Shown here: positions 36,801-47,395 of the stretch, piece by piece
Numbering within the stretch: the first letter of the stretch is position 1
How the letters are laid out: each line of letters begins with the position of its first letter
Assembly: GCA_947561585.1 (NCBI GenBank)
Contig: CANNZV010000259.1
Location: 62,001 to 126,000, forward strand
Direction: 5' to 3'
DNA: 64,000 nt
Origin: Caprella mutica
Lineage: Eukaryota > Arthropoda > Malacostraca > Amphipoda > Caprellidae
Program-made: the position numbers and the translations under genes
The notes under the pieces: generated by a model
What the model was told of the DNA's origin: nothing
Databases searched by the model: none
What the model saw: only the letters and a program-made list of their open reading frames with translations

Positions 36801-37443
36801 TATGTTTGGATATTGAATCCTCCCAGTGCTAGTCATTTTGGTGGGTTTTATGAACTGAAATTTTGAAGCATCCGAAGAGTCCTTGAGAAAACTCTACTTC
36901 TAGCAAGAGAGAGAGAGGTCTATCGCGAGACGAATTTTCAGTTGATTTACGAAGCCTCTAAATAAAACCTCTCTAACTGAAGTTTCCGATCACCCAGATG
37001 ATTCGGCTCGAATTACTCCACATCAGCTTCACACCCTGAAGGAAGATGCTCCATCATCGAATTTAGAAGAATACTAACCTTCTGATATTCATTAGGGCAA
37101 ATCCTGTTGGAGAAGAGTACAGTATCTCCCAAGTCAATTTAGGAGACAATGGAAAGAGGACTACGTCTATGACCTGAAGAAACGTCACAAATGGAAACGA
37201 GAACAACTATGTCTTCAAGTAAATGACATAGTTCTTGTGTCTGAGAAGAATTCCCCTAGAAACTATTGGCCAGTAGGAAAAGTCTCTTCTGTAAAAAATG
37301 AGCTTAGATCATTTAGTTCTTTCTGCAGAAATAAAGCTTGTATCTAACAAGAGAATTTCAAGATGCATAAATGAGATCACACTCTTAGTGCTCTCATCAG
37401 AGCACAAATGTCTCTCAGTTAAGTAACAGGGAGAAGTGGGGAG
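33850..37443 (+). pseudogene. Degraded BEL/Pao LTR retrotransposon polyprotein
   Basis: Fragments occur in the right order, in several frames. The A17-type protease end is at about 33895-34020 (ISIGRDC, then LGWSLVGE). The RT start is at about 34400-34600 (WWLPVFAVEH, LVFDAS, GPDLNNQL, ADIEG). The RT core is at about 34690-34890, with its catalytic box reading YVDG where YVDD is expected. RNase H is at about 35395-35790 (RMELCVAVEAV, YTDSL, NPADIAS). The integrase zinc/core is at about 36330-36580 (HQGR, MADLPADR, GVDVFRPF) and ASHFGGF at about 36825-36850. The C-terminal DUF5641-like part is at about 37090-37290 (RRVQYLPSQF, NYWPVGKV). Many stops and frameshifts make it non-functional. Gag and the 5' LTR are missing. 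Confidence 0.8.
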
Positions 37444-37800
37444 TGTTGTGGTGAAATATGTCCACAATTTATTATGCTATGTATTTATTAATTTTAGTTG
37501 TTGCAAGGAACCACAATCACATATATTTCATGTCTGTTCGTATTCTGTATTCAGTTCAATGATAATGATAACCGGCGTCGAGAGTTCAGTCTTGTGCAAG
37601 TGGTGAGCCAGGGGCCAAAATACATAATATCGCGTCTTGCAGGACGGTTAATTCCTTATTTTGGGTCACTTAACTGGCAATCTGGTGTCATTTCAATTGA
37701 GAAATGATATATAAATGAAACAAAATAAGGTTTTCAGAGTCCTGCCTCTTCTATTGATTTATAAAGCAGTAGTTGATCGCCCCATTGTCGATTGGTATGT
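37429..37800 (+). repeat. BEL/Pao polypurine tract and probable 3' LTR
   Basis: The polypurine tract gggagaagtggggag (37429-37443) is directly followed by TGTTGTGGTGAAAT at 37444, the expected TG start of an LTR. The LTR's end cannot be fixed because no 5' LTR is present; the right limit given is a guess. Confidence 0.5.
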
Positions 37801-39160
37801 TATTTATTAATATCATACATTTTGTTTATGAGAAAGTTTAAGATACCTAGTTATTATTCATTTGTATTGCTATCTTACAGATTAACATGTGTAGTAGGTA
37901 TGCAGAGGACGGATTAAAATTAAAGGTCCTCTCCAGGCTCCGGGAAAAAAATGAGTTTATAACATACTTTATAGAACTAAGAACATTATTCTGCATTATT
38001 CTCTGTTCAGTATATATAATATGATTTGTTTTTAAAGTTTTTTAATACACTGTGAGCAACAATTGAGCGAATTACTAATCTTATGCTCAAGAAGTAGATT
38101 GTACACTCTTTGTTTTGATTACAAATTTCAATTTTATAAACAAACCATGCGTTTTCGGCTTTTATTTAAATTATTTTAGATATTAATTGTTTCCTAAAGT
38201 ATATAAACATTTCTATTATAAGTTCATTAAATTTTATACCTTTACACGAATATTAAATGGATTTATTAAACATATAATAGGTACCTAGTTGATAATCAAA
38301 ATAAATGGTGTACATTCTTTTTCTTCAGGCTGCAAATTTCTTAAATTAGTAAGTCGGAGGTAAAATAGGTTTTGTAGAGTTTTGATTATAAAAATCTTTA
38401 AAAGCATATAAAATTAGAAAATATGCTACCAAAATCGATGCGGTTTGCAGCAAAATGATGAGAAACATTAGCCTCGTTGAACAAAGCAATAAAAATATTT
38501 GTTTGGAGGGGACCTTAAAGACAAAATCAGAGTTGTATGATTCATCCCCTACGCTCGAACGCGATATTTAAGATGCACATAGATAATCAAGATCCTTTTC
38601 GATTTACATATAAACTATTTCATTAAGTTTACATTATGATAACTAGGTAGCTAAATGATTTTGCTGTAGTACAATTTAAATATACAAACAATATAAAAAA
38701 AATATACAATATAAACAAATATTAAATTTACAATTTAAACGTTTCTCTAGTGACTAAAGCCAATGGGTGTGTGTCGTTTAGCAACCCTGACCAACTGTTT
38801 ATAGTCTGAACGTCAATTACCGAAACTACAAGGGTGGAGAGGCGTGATTGACAGTCACGTCCACAGTCACCACTGATAGTGTAAAAGCCGCTTCTTATCC
38901 AATTTGGAAATGTAAACGCCGCACTGTTCCCATAATCTGAAAAATCACACTATCTTCAGATCGACATTCGAAAGCAAAATAATTCTGATTTAAAATATTA
39001 CGCGGAATCTGCACAAAGAGATGTCCTGATCAATTGATGACTATTTTCTGTTTCTATTGCACACATTTGGATGCGGGACGGGAAGAAAAGATAATGCAAT
39101 GGTTAAATATGATATCAATTGGAACATATATCTACCATATGAATGAACAAGGGACGTATC
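37801..39160. other. No gene recognised
   Basis: AT-rich sequence with short frames only. I see no conserved motif, RNA gene or clear repeat. Confidence 0.5.
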
Positions 39161-39165
39161 TATAA

Positions 39166-39864
39166 AGGCCCTTTTACACGTACACTCATTACTTTCGGAA
39201 TTCCCGTTTGAGTCACTAAGCTCCACCCACTGCAAGCCAAAATAGCCTTTATAGCGTGAGCGGCACTAGTGAGGGACACAATCCTGCCATATCAAACATG
39301 TCATGATTTTTGACTCATGAGCGGCAGTGATAAGGAAAGCTGATGTTAATAATTTTTCTTGTATAATGACAACAGTGATGAATGAAACGTTGTTTTTATC
39401 AGGAAAACAGTTTTAATCAATTTTCAATAATTAATATCAAATTGTGGAAATTGGATTCGCTTCATGTATATTATTTAATAATGAAGAAAGGGGGAGGGGA
39501 GGCGGTATGTCTAGTTAATATGATATATAAACATTAGTTATTAGATGATAATAATATTTATATAATATTTCGGATGATAATAGGTACTGTATTTCCAGAG
39601 AAAATAAAGTTTTTTATTAGTTAACATTAGTCCACCTTGATCTTCTTTTTCGCTTTTTGTCTCTTGTTAATACAACCAAACACAGTGCTGCCTTTTCGCT
39701 ATAATCAGAGAAGGACACACTGCAATTGGTGAACGGCTGCAATGGCTGTACGTGTAAAAGCGCATCAGTATAAATCACTCACGCTCATTGCTTGTATGGG
39801 CGGGGTCTAAAATTTCTTATAGGGAATGAATGCGGGGAAAAGAGTGTACGTGGAAAAACGGCCT
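39166..39864. mobile_element. 699-bp PIF/Harbinger-like MITE
   Basis: The left end AGGCCCTTTTACACGTACAC and the inverted right end AGGCCGTTTTTCCACGTACA form imperfect terminal inverted repeats. Both sides are flanked by TAA (39163-39165 and 39865-39867), the 3-bp TWA target of PIF/Harbinger elements. Subterminal sequences also pair loosely (CTCAxTTAC versus CTCATTGC regions). No transposase is encoded. Superfamily assignment rests on the TSD and the GGCC-type end only. Confidence 0.6.
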
Positions 39865-40051
39865 TAACAATGACTATTTTTAAAAGAAACAACTCCGTTC
39901 CGGTAATTCATAATCCGTTCCTGTGATTCATGGTCCGCTCAGGTAATTTTTTTAGACCCATGCAATCTCCCCACTTCCCTTGCAGAAGTTTAATGCGCGG
40001 AAATAAATAATTAACCATTCGGAATTCGGTTCTTAACTCTGCTGTTGTTCA

Positions 40052-40189
40052 GGGCGAGGAGTAACACGTTGAAGCTGGGATCATGGGATGGAGGCCCTCC
40101 ATATCATGATTGGAGGTTTGTGAGTGGAGGGAGAGGTTAATGAGTGGGACTGTTCACTGTGGGAGGTCGGAGGATAGGGAGAGTGGAGT
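40052..40189 (+). pseudogene. Fragment of the C-terminal region of a LINE ORF2
   Basis: The sequence cgaggagtaacacgttgaag and gagagtggagtgccag resembles the end of the LINE ORF2 at about 45690-45750 (RTRSLKLG ... GSVEC). It stops where a CCAGTCTGCA end motif begins (40190), which suggests another insertion. Confidence 0.4.
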
Positions 40190-40330
40190 GCCAGTCTGCA
40201 AAGCATGTACAATCAGTCTCCAGATATTTAATTTTTGGGGGCAATTTCTCTCCAGAGATAATGAGATTTTCAAATTTCTCTCCAAAATGGCCAAAAATCT
40301 CAAAATACTCTCCAATTCACTCTGAAAAAA
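40190..40330. mobile_element. Partial CCAGTCTG-type small element
   Basis: It begins ccagtctgca and holds three CTCTCCA words with AAAAT spacers (about 40228-40318), like the word-repeat interiors of the related elements at 41.5, 46.7 and 54.7 kb. No matching right end or TSD was found. Confidence 0.3.
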
Positions 40331-40720
40331 TTGGTCTTTTCTGATGGATTAATTACTCTGTTGGAGTTTAGCAAACCTTAAAATACTGTTATAAATTAGG
40401 TAATGGAAACTGTATAATCCGCAGCATTTAGCCTCTGAAATTCATCTGTTAGCGGCATAGCCTAAGGTATTTTGCAGAGTGGTCTCCTATAAAAGATAAA
40501 TTTTTCAAAAGACATCTCTTGCTGAACAGACGTGCTGTGTCTCTGCTCTCGTAGAAAGAAAAGAAAGAAAATCTACGTGATTTTGAAATAGTGTAGTGAT
40601 AAGAAAATTTTGGTGTTTAAATGCATGTGTAGTGTTAAGTGCTTCTTTAGTGTTAAGTTCTTCTTTAGTGTTAAGCGATTCAGTAAGTAAAAGAATAAGT
40701 CTAGTTTTAAGGTGAGTTGA

Positions 40721-42676
40721 ATGGAGAAGATGCATAGAACACCAACAAAGAAGGATGAGAAGACTGAGTGGTCGGTGGTGGGAACGGAGGGGGTAGTTGG
40801 TGAAAAGGTAGATGATATGTCTAAGGTGTAGGAAATAAAAGATAGTGATAGAGAAATATGTAAGGTTTGCACTCGTAGAGTGAATAGTGGGGAGATGGGA
40901 TTGGTGTGTGTCCTGTGTGGCTGGTGGTACCATGCTGGGTGTGAGAAGGTGGGTAAGAAAGATTATGAGATGATAAGTAAGATAGGGGATAAGGGAAGGT
41001 GGTACTGTCAGGGATGTAGAGGGGTGGAAGGTAAAATGAAGGAAGAGAATAAGAAATATAAGATTGAAATAGGAGAAATGAATAGGAGGAATAAGGAGCT
41101 GAAAGGGGAGATTGATAGAATGGTAGAAGAATTTAGGGGAGCAGAGGAAAGATCTAGGAAGGTAACAGAAGGATTGCTGGTTAATTTGAAAAAGGAAGTG
41201 GTGGAGAGTATGGAGAAAGCTATGAATAAGATGAGGAAAGAATGTGAGGGGAAGATTAACACAGAAAAGAAGCAGATAGAAGAGCTTAGGAGAATTATAG
41301 AGGGTAGGAATGCAGCAGGAGGTCAGATGGGGGGAGTGGAGGGAGAAAACATTGAAAAGATTGAAAGTATCAGAAAGGTGGTTGAAGATGTAAGAAAGAG
41401 GTGTAGTGAAGGATCAAACAGAAATAAAAGGGAAATTGATGCCTTAAAGAGCTCCATAGGAAGAGGGGTTGAGCTTGTGAGTCAGGGAGAGAAGGTGAGA
41501 GAAGAAATGGAGAAACTAAAGGTTGAAGTAGCTCCAGTCTGCAGAAACTGGTAAAGTGTTCGTAGAGATCTCTTATTCTGTTCGTAGCAAAATCAATGTA
41601 AATATAGAGATTAATTCAGAAGTGTTCGTAGCAAAATTTATGTAAATATAGGAATTAATTCAAAATTGTTCGGAGAGAATATCCCAAATACCAGACTGGA
41701 AAACATAAATTCTAACAGAGTTACTCCTAACTTCATGCATTCCCATTTGTGATGTTTACCATCACAACAAGCCCAATTGTGAAGCATAAATGACTTATTT
41801 TACATCAGTTTTCTCTGCAGAGTTGAAATTTATAAAATAATTTATTGATTTCTGCATTTTTAGGGTTAAAATGAGTAATTTTTGTTCATTATAAATTCCT
41901 AACAGAGTTACTAGTCAATCTGAAATGATTTATTATTCCACTCTGGCCCAAATATCTCACATATTCTGCAGACTGGAAGTAGCTAGTATGGGAGCACAGG
42001 AGATTGGAGTTGAAAGGGGAGGGGGAAAGAAAAAGATAGAAGAGATAGAAATGAAACTGGAAGATCTGGAGAAAGAGAAAAGGAAGAAAAATATAGTGAT
42101 CTTTAATCTTGCAGAGTCCACCAAACAAGAACCAAATGAGCGGTACAACCGTAAAAAGAAGACGAGAGCATATGCAGGAAACTGGTAGAAGAATTAGAGG
42201 TAACTGATACCCAAATGGTGAATATGATTAGATTGGGCAAGAGAACGGAAAATGGCAGTGGTACCAGACCACTCTTAGTTAAATTGGGGAGTGAGGAGCA
42301 GAGAAATGAAATATTGTATGTAACTAAGAGACTGAGAAACTCAACAAGATTTAGAAATGTGTACATAAATAGAGACATGACAGTGAATGAGAGGGAGATT
42401 GATAGGAAGCTGAGGGAGGAATTGAAGGAGAGAAGAAATGCAGAGGAGGGTGCTACGTTTGTCATAAGAAAGAGAAAAGTGGTTAGGATTGAGAGAGAGG
42501 ACGAGGAAGAAGATAGAAGAAATAACAATGAAGTGAGGGGTGGGGTCAGACCTAAAGTAAGAGGAAACCAGCAAAATTTTCATGGGACGATGCAGGGGGG
42601 AGATGGGGATGTGCGGGGGAGAGCCGCGGGGGGTTACCTGAGAGGTGCGGGAGCAGAGGTGAGAGGGAGGCGCTGA
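40721..42676 (+). pseudogene. LINE ORF1 (PHD finger plus coiled coil), disrupted
   Basis: From ATG 40721 the frame reads into TAG at 40829-40831, then continues. A PHD-like zinc finger (CKVC ... LVCVLCGWWYHAGC ... WYCQGC, about 40860-41020) is followed by a long Glu/Lys/Arg coiled coil. A 443-bp element (41534-41976) plus an 8-bp duplication interrupts it. Removing 451 bp keeps the original frame, which confirms insertion into the ORF. A second frameshift lies at about 42130-42190. The last part (MIRLGKR ... RNVYINRDMT) resembles the C-terminal RNA-binding half of LINE ORF1 proteins. It ends with TGA 42674-42676 just before ORF2. Confidence 0.65.
41534..41976. mobile_element. 443-bp CCAGTCTG element inserted in LINE ORF1 (8-bp TSD)
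   Basis: The ends are CCAGTCTGCAGAA and TTCTGCAGACTGG (inverted). They are flanked by AAGTAGCT at 41526-41533 and 41977-41984. The first half has GTTCGTAGCAAAAT words around ATATAGGAATTAATTC. The second half (41691-41943) is repeated at 47738-47993. It is non-coding. The 8-bp TSD suggests a hAT-type transposase in trans (inference). Confidence 0.75.
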
Positions 42677-42699
42677 GAGATGTGATATGTGTAAGACTG

Positions 42700-45600
42700 A
42701 TGAATGTGCAGGGGTTGAGTAGGGTGAAGAGCTCAGAGATATTTGACATGGTAAATGGGAACATGCTGATGTTTTTAACTGAGACTCAGAAGAAGGTGGA
42801 TGATGTTAGGTTGGAGGGTGGAATGAGGGTGTGGCAAAGTATGAGGGAGATGCAGGATAGAAAGGGAGGAGGGCTCATGTGTGTATACAGAGAAAGTGAT
42901 GATATAGATTTGGAGAAGAGGGAGACCATCAGCAGAGACTTATTGCATTTAAGAGGAAGCATTGGTAAGCTTAAAATTACAGTGGTGTTGGTTTACTTGA
43001 GGACGGGTAATGAGGTAGAGGTAGAAGTATTTAATAGGGGAATCATTGGGGAGTGTGAAACAATAGTGGGGGAGGATGGGAAGGGTGTTTTGTTGCTTGG
43101 TGACTTAAATGGCCATCTGGGTTACTTAGGTTACCAGGAAGAGAATAGAAATGGGAGACTGATAAATAACCTTTTGGAGAAATGTGACTTGATTTTACTG
43201 AACTGCGATGAGAAATGTGAAGGGACTTACACCTGGGAGAGAGGAGAGCAGAGAAGTGCAATTGATCTGGTGATGACAAATGAGATACTGTATGGGAGAT
43301 TTGTGGAGATGAAGGTGGATGAGGGCAGGGAGGTGGTGGAGTTTTCAGACCATTGTGTGGTGGACACTTATTTTAGGATAGGTGTGAGGGAGGAGGGGCA
43401 GGAGACTGATCATTGGCATGAAGCAAACTATTACAAGTTCACTGAGGAAAGGAGTGAAAATTTTAAAGTTGGAGTTGAGGAGGAGTTATCAGGGATGAGA
43501 GAGATGAGCATAGAAGCAGTGAATGGCGTTATGAAGAGTGTAGCAGAAAGAACGCTTAGGGCAAAGTATAGGAGAAGAGTCGAGAGGAATGGGAAGATTG
43601 AGCAGCCATGGATGAATGACATGATAAGGGATGAAATTAAGAAAAGAAGAAAGCTGAATAAGGAACATAGGAACTGGAGGGGGGTGGAGGGAAGGGAGGA
43701 AGCGTGGAGGAGATATGTGGGGCAGAAGGAGAGAGTGACACATTTGATAGCAGGAGAGATGAGACAACATGAGGAGAGACTGGCTGAAGAAATAAAAGGA
43801 GGTAATAGAGGAAGAGATCTGTGGGAAAGGATCAACAAACTGAGAGGGAAAGAAAATAAGAGAGAGGATCTGAAAATATATGACTTGGAAGGCAGAAGAC
43901 TGGAAGGTGAAGAGGTGAGGGAGGAGGTGAGAAATTTTTGGCAGGGCATTTACAAAATGCACCCAAACAGAATGGAGGAAGTGTGGACGGAGGAGGCCAG
44001 GGTGATATATGAGGAGGATTTGGAGCTGAGAAGGAGACAGGAGAAAGAGGAGCTAAGGCATGAGGGACCTATTTTGCCAAGAATTGTGTTGAATCCCTAT
44101 AGACATATGAAAGTGTTGGATGTGGAAATAAACAAGGAGGAGATAGGAAGAATCATTGGAAAGTTGAAAAATAGGAAATCAGGAGGAGGAGATGGAATGA
44201 AACCAGAAATGTACAAAATATTGGGAAGAAGTGAAGTGTTTTTGGAGAGAGTGGAGGGAAGTTTTAGGAGAGTGCTAGAGACAGGGGAGATACCGGAGAG
44301 CTGGAAGAGATCGAGAACTGTAATGATAAGGAAAAAGAGAAAACCAACAGTGGCGGACCTCAGGCCGATTGCAATGACTGATATATCCTATAAAATTTTG
44401 ATGGCAGTATTGAGGGACCGGATTGAAGAACAGATTGGCAGGAATGGAATGAGGAGGGATGAGCAGGTGGGGTTTACAGCTGGAGGCATGATAGCGGACA
44501 ATTTGTTTATACTGCAGGAGTGTGTGCATGAGGCATACAGAAGGAGAGAGGAGCTGGTTCTGGTGGCGATTGACTTCAGGAAAGCATACGATTCGATAAA
44601 GAGAGAGGCGGTGATGGAGGTGCTGAAAGAGTATAGGATTGACGGAAGAGTGATAGATTTGTTTAAGAAGGTGTACTGCAATGATAGTACCATAGTGGAG
44701 TTTGGAGGAGGGGAGGATTTGGAGATGGAGGTGCAGAGTGGGATCCGACAGGGGTGTACAGCATCAACTGTCCTGTTCAAGCTGATCACTTTCAAAATGA
44801 TAGAAGCTCTGAGAAGGAAAATAAGTGGTGTGCAGGTGGGGGAGGTGAGGGTGAGAAGTCTGTTCTATGCAGACGATGGGTTGTTGGTGTGTGGGAGTGT
44901 GGTGGAGGCGGAGGAGGGAATAGAGGAGCTGAGGAGGGTGGCAAGAGGTTATGGCTTAGAAGTGAATACTGGGAAGAGTCAGTGCTTGTTGTACAATGTG
45001 GGAGAAGTTGGAGGGATGGAAGTGGTTGAAGAAATTAGGTACCTTGGGGTGAAGGTTATGAACAGGAGAAATATGTTTGAGGGACACAGGAAAGACATGG
45101 TTAATAGAGCTAAATTAATGAGCAACCTGACATATTCGGTGATTGAGAGGAGCTGCCATAAAGTGCTAGTAGGGAAGAGTTATTGGAAGGGAGTGGTTCT
45201 GCCGAGGGCCTTGTATGGTGCGGAGGTGGTCGGATTGAGAGTTAAAGAGATGGATAGTATCCAGAGGCAAGAAAATGCTGCAATGAGGAGGATGTTGGGA
45301 GCGAGCAGAGGTGTGGCGGTGGCTGGGATGAGGGGAGATGTGGGAATTAGTACAGTGAAGAGCAGAGTGGCCAGAGGGAGACTACAGTACATGAGGAGAG
45401 TAGAACAGGGAGATAATGAGATGCTGAGGGGAGTGATGGGAGTAGCTAAAAGGAGGGGTAGTGAATGGGTGAAAGAAACAAGGAAGTGTATGAATTGGGC
45501 AGGTATTGAGGAGGAGGAACTGAAGACCATGACGAAGGATGCGGTGAAGAGGAGAGTGGCTGATAGGGTGCATCATGAGTGGATGGAGGAGATGGAGGGG

Positions 45601-45990
45601 AAGAGCAGTTTGAGAGTCTACAGGAGGTTTAAGAGGGAGATGAGGGAGGAAGATTATGAGGGAGGTATGGAGTCTAGGGTGTGGTTTGGAGCAAGGACGA
45701 GGAGTTTGAAGCTGGGATGCAGGAGATGGGGCGAGGGGAGTGTGGAGTGCAGGTTGTGTGGAGCAGAGAGAGAAGATGACGAGCATTTTTTGCTGGAGTG
45801 TAGGGTGCTGGAGGAGATAAGGAATGAGGCAATTGAACTGCAGAGACCGAGAAAGGAGGATGTGGATGAGGTTGTTGGGGGATTCCTGTTTGGAGATGTT
45901 GAAGTGAGAGAAAGTAGGAGAGTGCTCTACAGGATGTGGAGACGGAAGGAGAGGGAGGAAGCTGTGGTTGTGGGTGGAGTTGTGGAGTGA
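42700..45990 (+). CDS. LINE ORF2: AP-like endonuclease and reverse transcriptase
   Basis: About 1,096 residues from the first in-frame ATG (42700; a GTG at 42682 is also in frame) to TGA 45988-45990, without a stop. The endonuclease occupies about the first 230 residues: MNVQGL, LTET, GDLNGH (43099), SAIDLVMTNE, SDHCVV. The RT has KSGGGDGM, LRPIAMTD, VAIDFRKAYDS, SGIRQGCTAS, and the catalytic YADD at 44866-44877. A C-terminal zinc knuckle reads CRLCGAE...HFLLEC (C-x2-C-x8-H-x4-C). There is no RNase H. All key residues that I can check are present, so this copy may encode an active enzyme although its ORF1 is broken. Codons are dominated by purines (Glu, Arg, Lys, Gly, Val). Confidence 0.88.
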   Translation: MNVQGLSRVKSSEIFDMVNGNMLMFLTETQKKVDDVRLEGGMRVWQSMREMQDRKGGGLMCVYRESDDIDLEKRETISRDLLHLRGSIGKLKITVVLVYLRTGNEVEVEVFNRGIIGECETIVGEDGKGVLLLGDLNGHLGYLGYQEENRNGRLINNLLEKCDLILLNCDEKCEGTYTWERGEQRSAIDLVMTNEILYGRFVEMKVDEGREVVEFSDHCVVDTYFRIGVREEGQETDHWHEANYYKFTEERSENFKVGVEEELSGMREMSIEAVNGVMKSVAERTLRAKYRRRVERNGKIEQPWMNDMIRDEIKKRRKLNKEHRNWRGVEGREEAWRRYVGQKERVTHLIAGEMRQHEERLAEEIKGGNRGRDLWERINKLRGKENKREDLKIYDLEGRRLEGEEVREEVRNFWQGIYKMHPNRMEEVWTEEARVIYEEDLELRRRQEKEELRHEGPILPRIVLNPYRHMKVLDVEINKEEIGRIIGKLKNRKSGGGDGMKPEMYKILGRSEVFLERVEGSFRRVLETGEIPESWKRSRTVMIRKKRKPTVADLRPIAMTDISYKILMAVLRDRIEEQIGRNGMRRDEQVGFTAGGMIADNLFILQECVHEAYRRREELVLVAIDFRKAYDSIKREAVMEVLKEYRIDGRVIDLFKKVYCNDSTIVEFGGGEDLEMEVQSGIRQGCTASTVLFKLITFKMIEALRRKISGVQVGEVRVRSLFYADDGLLVCGSVVEAEEGIEELRRVARGYGLEVNTGKSQCLLYNVGEVGGMEVVEEIRYLGVKVMNRRNMFEGHRKDMVNRAKLMSNLTYSVIERSCHKVLVGKSYWKGVVLPRALYGAEVVGLRVKEMDSIQRQENAAMRRMLGASRGVAVAGMRGDVGISTVKSRVARGRLQYMRRVEQGDNEMLRGVMGVAKRRGSEWVKETRKCMNWAGIEEEELKTMTKDAVKRRVADRVHHEWMEEMEGKSSLRVYRRFKREMREEDYEGGMESRVWFGARTRSLKLGCRRWGEGSVECRLCGAEREDDEHFLLECRVLEEIRNEAIELQRPRKEDVDEVVGGFLFGDVEVRESRRVLYRMWRRKEREEAVVVGGVVE

Positions 45991-46664
45991 AAGGTGAAGT
46001 GCTAGTGAAAAGAAAAAGAAAAGAAAATGAGATTAGTGTAAGTGATAAGGAATTAGTGCTAGTGAAGAGAAATTTAGTGATAAGTGTTTTAATGTTAAGA
46101 AATTAATCTAAGTGCAGTTAGTTATAAGTGCTGAAAATTTGAAATAAAAAGTGAATTGTTTTTTTTTTGTGATGGCAGAGGTGAAAACCTGAAAGGAAAA
46201 GTGAATAGGAGGACGGACCCGCTGAAAAGGGAATCTACAAAGGAGCACCTTGACCTTGAATACATGTAAACATAGGAATTAATTATCAGTTCTAATTTTG
46301 ACACGAGTGTGAATGGTTCATTCTTCAATTTACTCTCATGTGATTATCGAATAGCGACTTTAATACCCTAATAGAAGATTTCTTGTACAATTTTTCTCTC
46401 TAAAAAGTTAAATTAAATCTTAGATCTTCTAGAACAAGTTAGTTCCCACGAACTAGAAACATGCCCAAAACGGGCAGGGGCCAACAGTATCTAAAAGCTG
46501 AGCGGCGCACCACATTACAGCGCACTACAATGCGGCGCACCACTGTACTTTCTATTAATGACCTCAATGTGAAAAACTGTTATGTAGTTTGTTGTATCCG
46601 CTAGTTTGTTGTTCTGCAAACTTCATGATTGTTTAATGACCTGGCAGGGGGGTTCGGGAGGCGG

Positions 46665-47204
46665 CCAGTCTGCAGAATGTGTCTCTTCTCCCGCAGAGAT
46701 TTTAATTTGAGAGACAGTTACTCTCTGACTCACAGTAGCAAATTCAGAATCTCCCGCAGCTAAATTAATGGTAACATAGGAATTAATTCAAAATCTCCCG
46801 CAGCTAAATTAATGGTAACATAGGAATTAATTCAAGATCTCCCGCAGAGATCTCAAATTTCTAAAAATTCTATCAAAAACTCCCGCAGAGCCAGTCTGTA
46901 GAATGTGTCTCTTCTCCCGCAGAGACTTTAATTTGAGAGAGAGCTACTCTCTGACTCTCAGCAGCAGATTCAGAATCTCCCGCAGCTAAATTAATGGTAA
47001 CATAGGAATTAATTCAAAATCTCCTGCAGCTAAATTAATGGTAACATAGGAATTAATTAAAGATCTCTCTCTGAGTCTCTCAGAGATCTCAAATTTCTAA
47101 AAATTCAATCAAAAACTCTCGCAGAGAGTCTTGGATAAATGTTCCATATTCTGCAGACTGGCCGCAGAGAGTCTTGGAAAAATGTTCCGTATTCTGCAGA
47201 CTGG
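46665..47204. mobile_element. 540-bp CCAGTCTG element with CTCCCGCAG words (8-bp TSD)
   Basis: It starts CCAGTCTGCAGAATG and ends ATTCTGCAGACTGG. The flank GGAGGCGG is present on both sides (46657-46664 and 47205-47212). The interior holds CTCCCGCAG words alternating with TTAATGGTAACATAGGAATT cores, and a second CCAGTCTG start near 46888, so it looks like a partly duplicated head-to-tail element. Non-coding. Confidence 0.75.
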
Positions 47205-47395
47205 GGAGGCGGCTGGCTCCCTCAGCCCAGATTGCATTCTTTGTGAATTTTTTTCGAAACTCGCGGTCTTCTAAAAGACATTTATATAGAGTTTCAAAAC
47301 TTTGCGGCTCATCAAATGTGAATTTTCACTTGATCAAATATTCCCGGTCTGTTAATAAGTAACTAAATCTAGGTAGTAATTGCTCCTTCCACCAC

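Larger units (their letters stand above)
40505..46282 (+). mobile_element. Non-LTR retrotransposon (LINE) with PHD ORF1 and AP-endonuclease/RT ORF2
   Basis: The 5' part (40505-40720) has repeated agtgttaag words that recur after ORF2 (46000-46120), suggesting paired UTR motifs. ORF1 (40721-42676) is broken; ORF2 (42700-45990) is intact. The + strand is extremely purine-rich throughout. Borders are approximate and no TSD was identified. RT without RNase H and a CCHC end places it broadly among R1/Jockey/CR1-like LINEs; the clade is not resolved. Confidence 0.7.

Noticed and set aside
40505..40933. - strand frames over the LINE 5' region (and similar ones to 45786)
   Set aside because: The purine-rich coding strand lacks the trinucleotides that would be stops on the other strand, so long Ser/Leu/Pro-rich antisense frames appear by chance.
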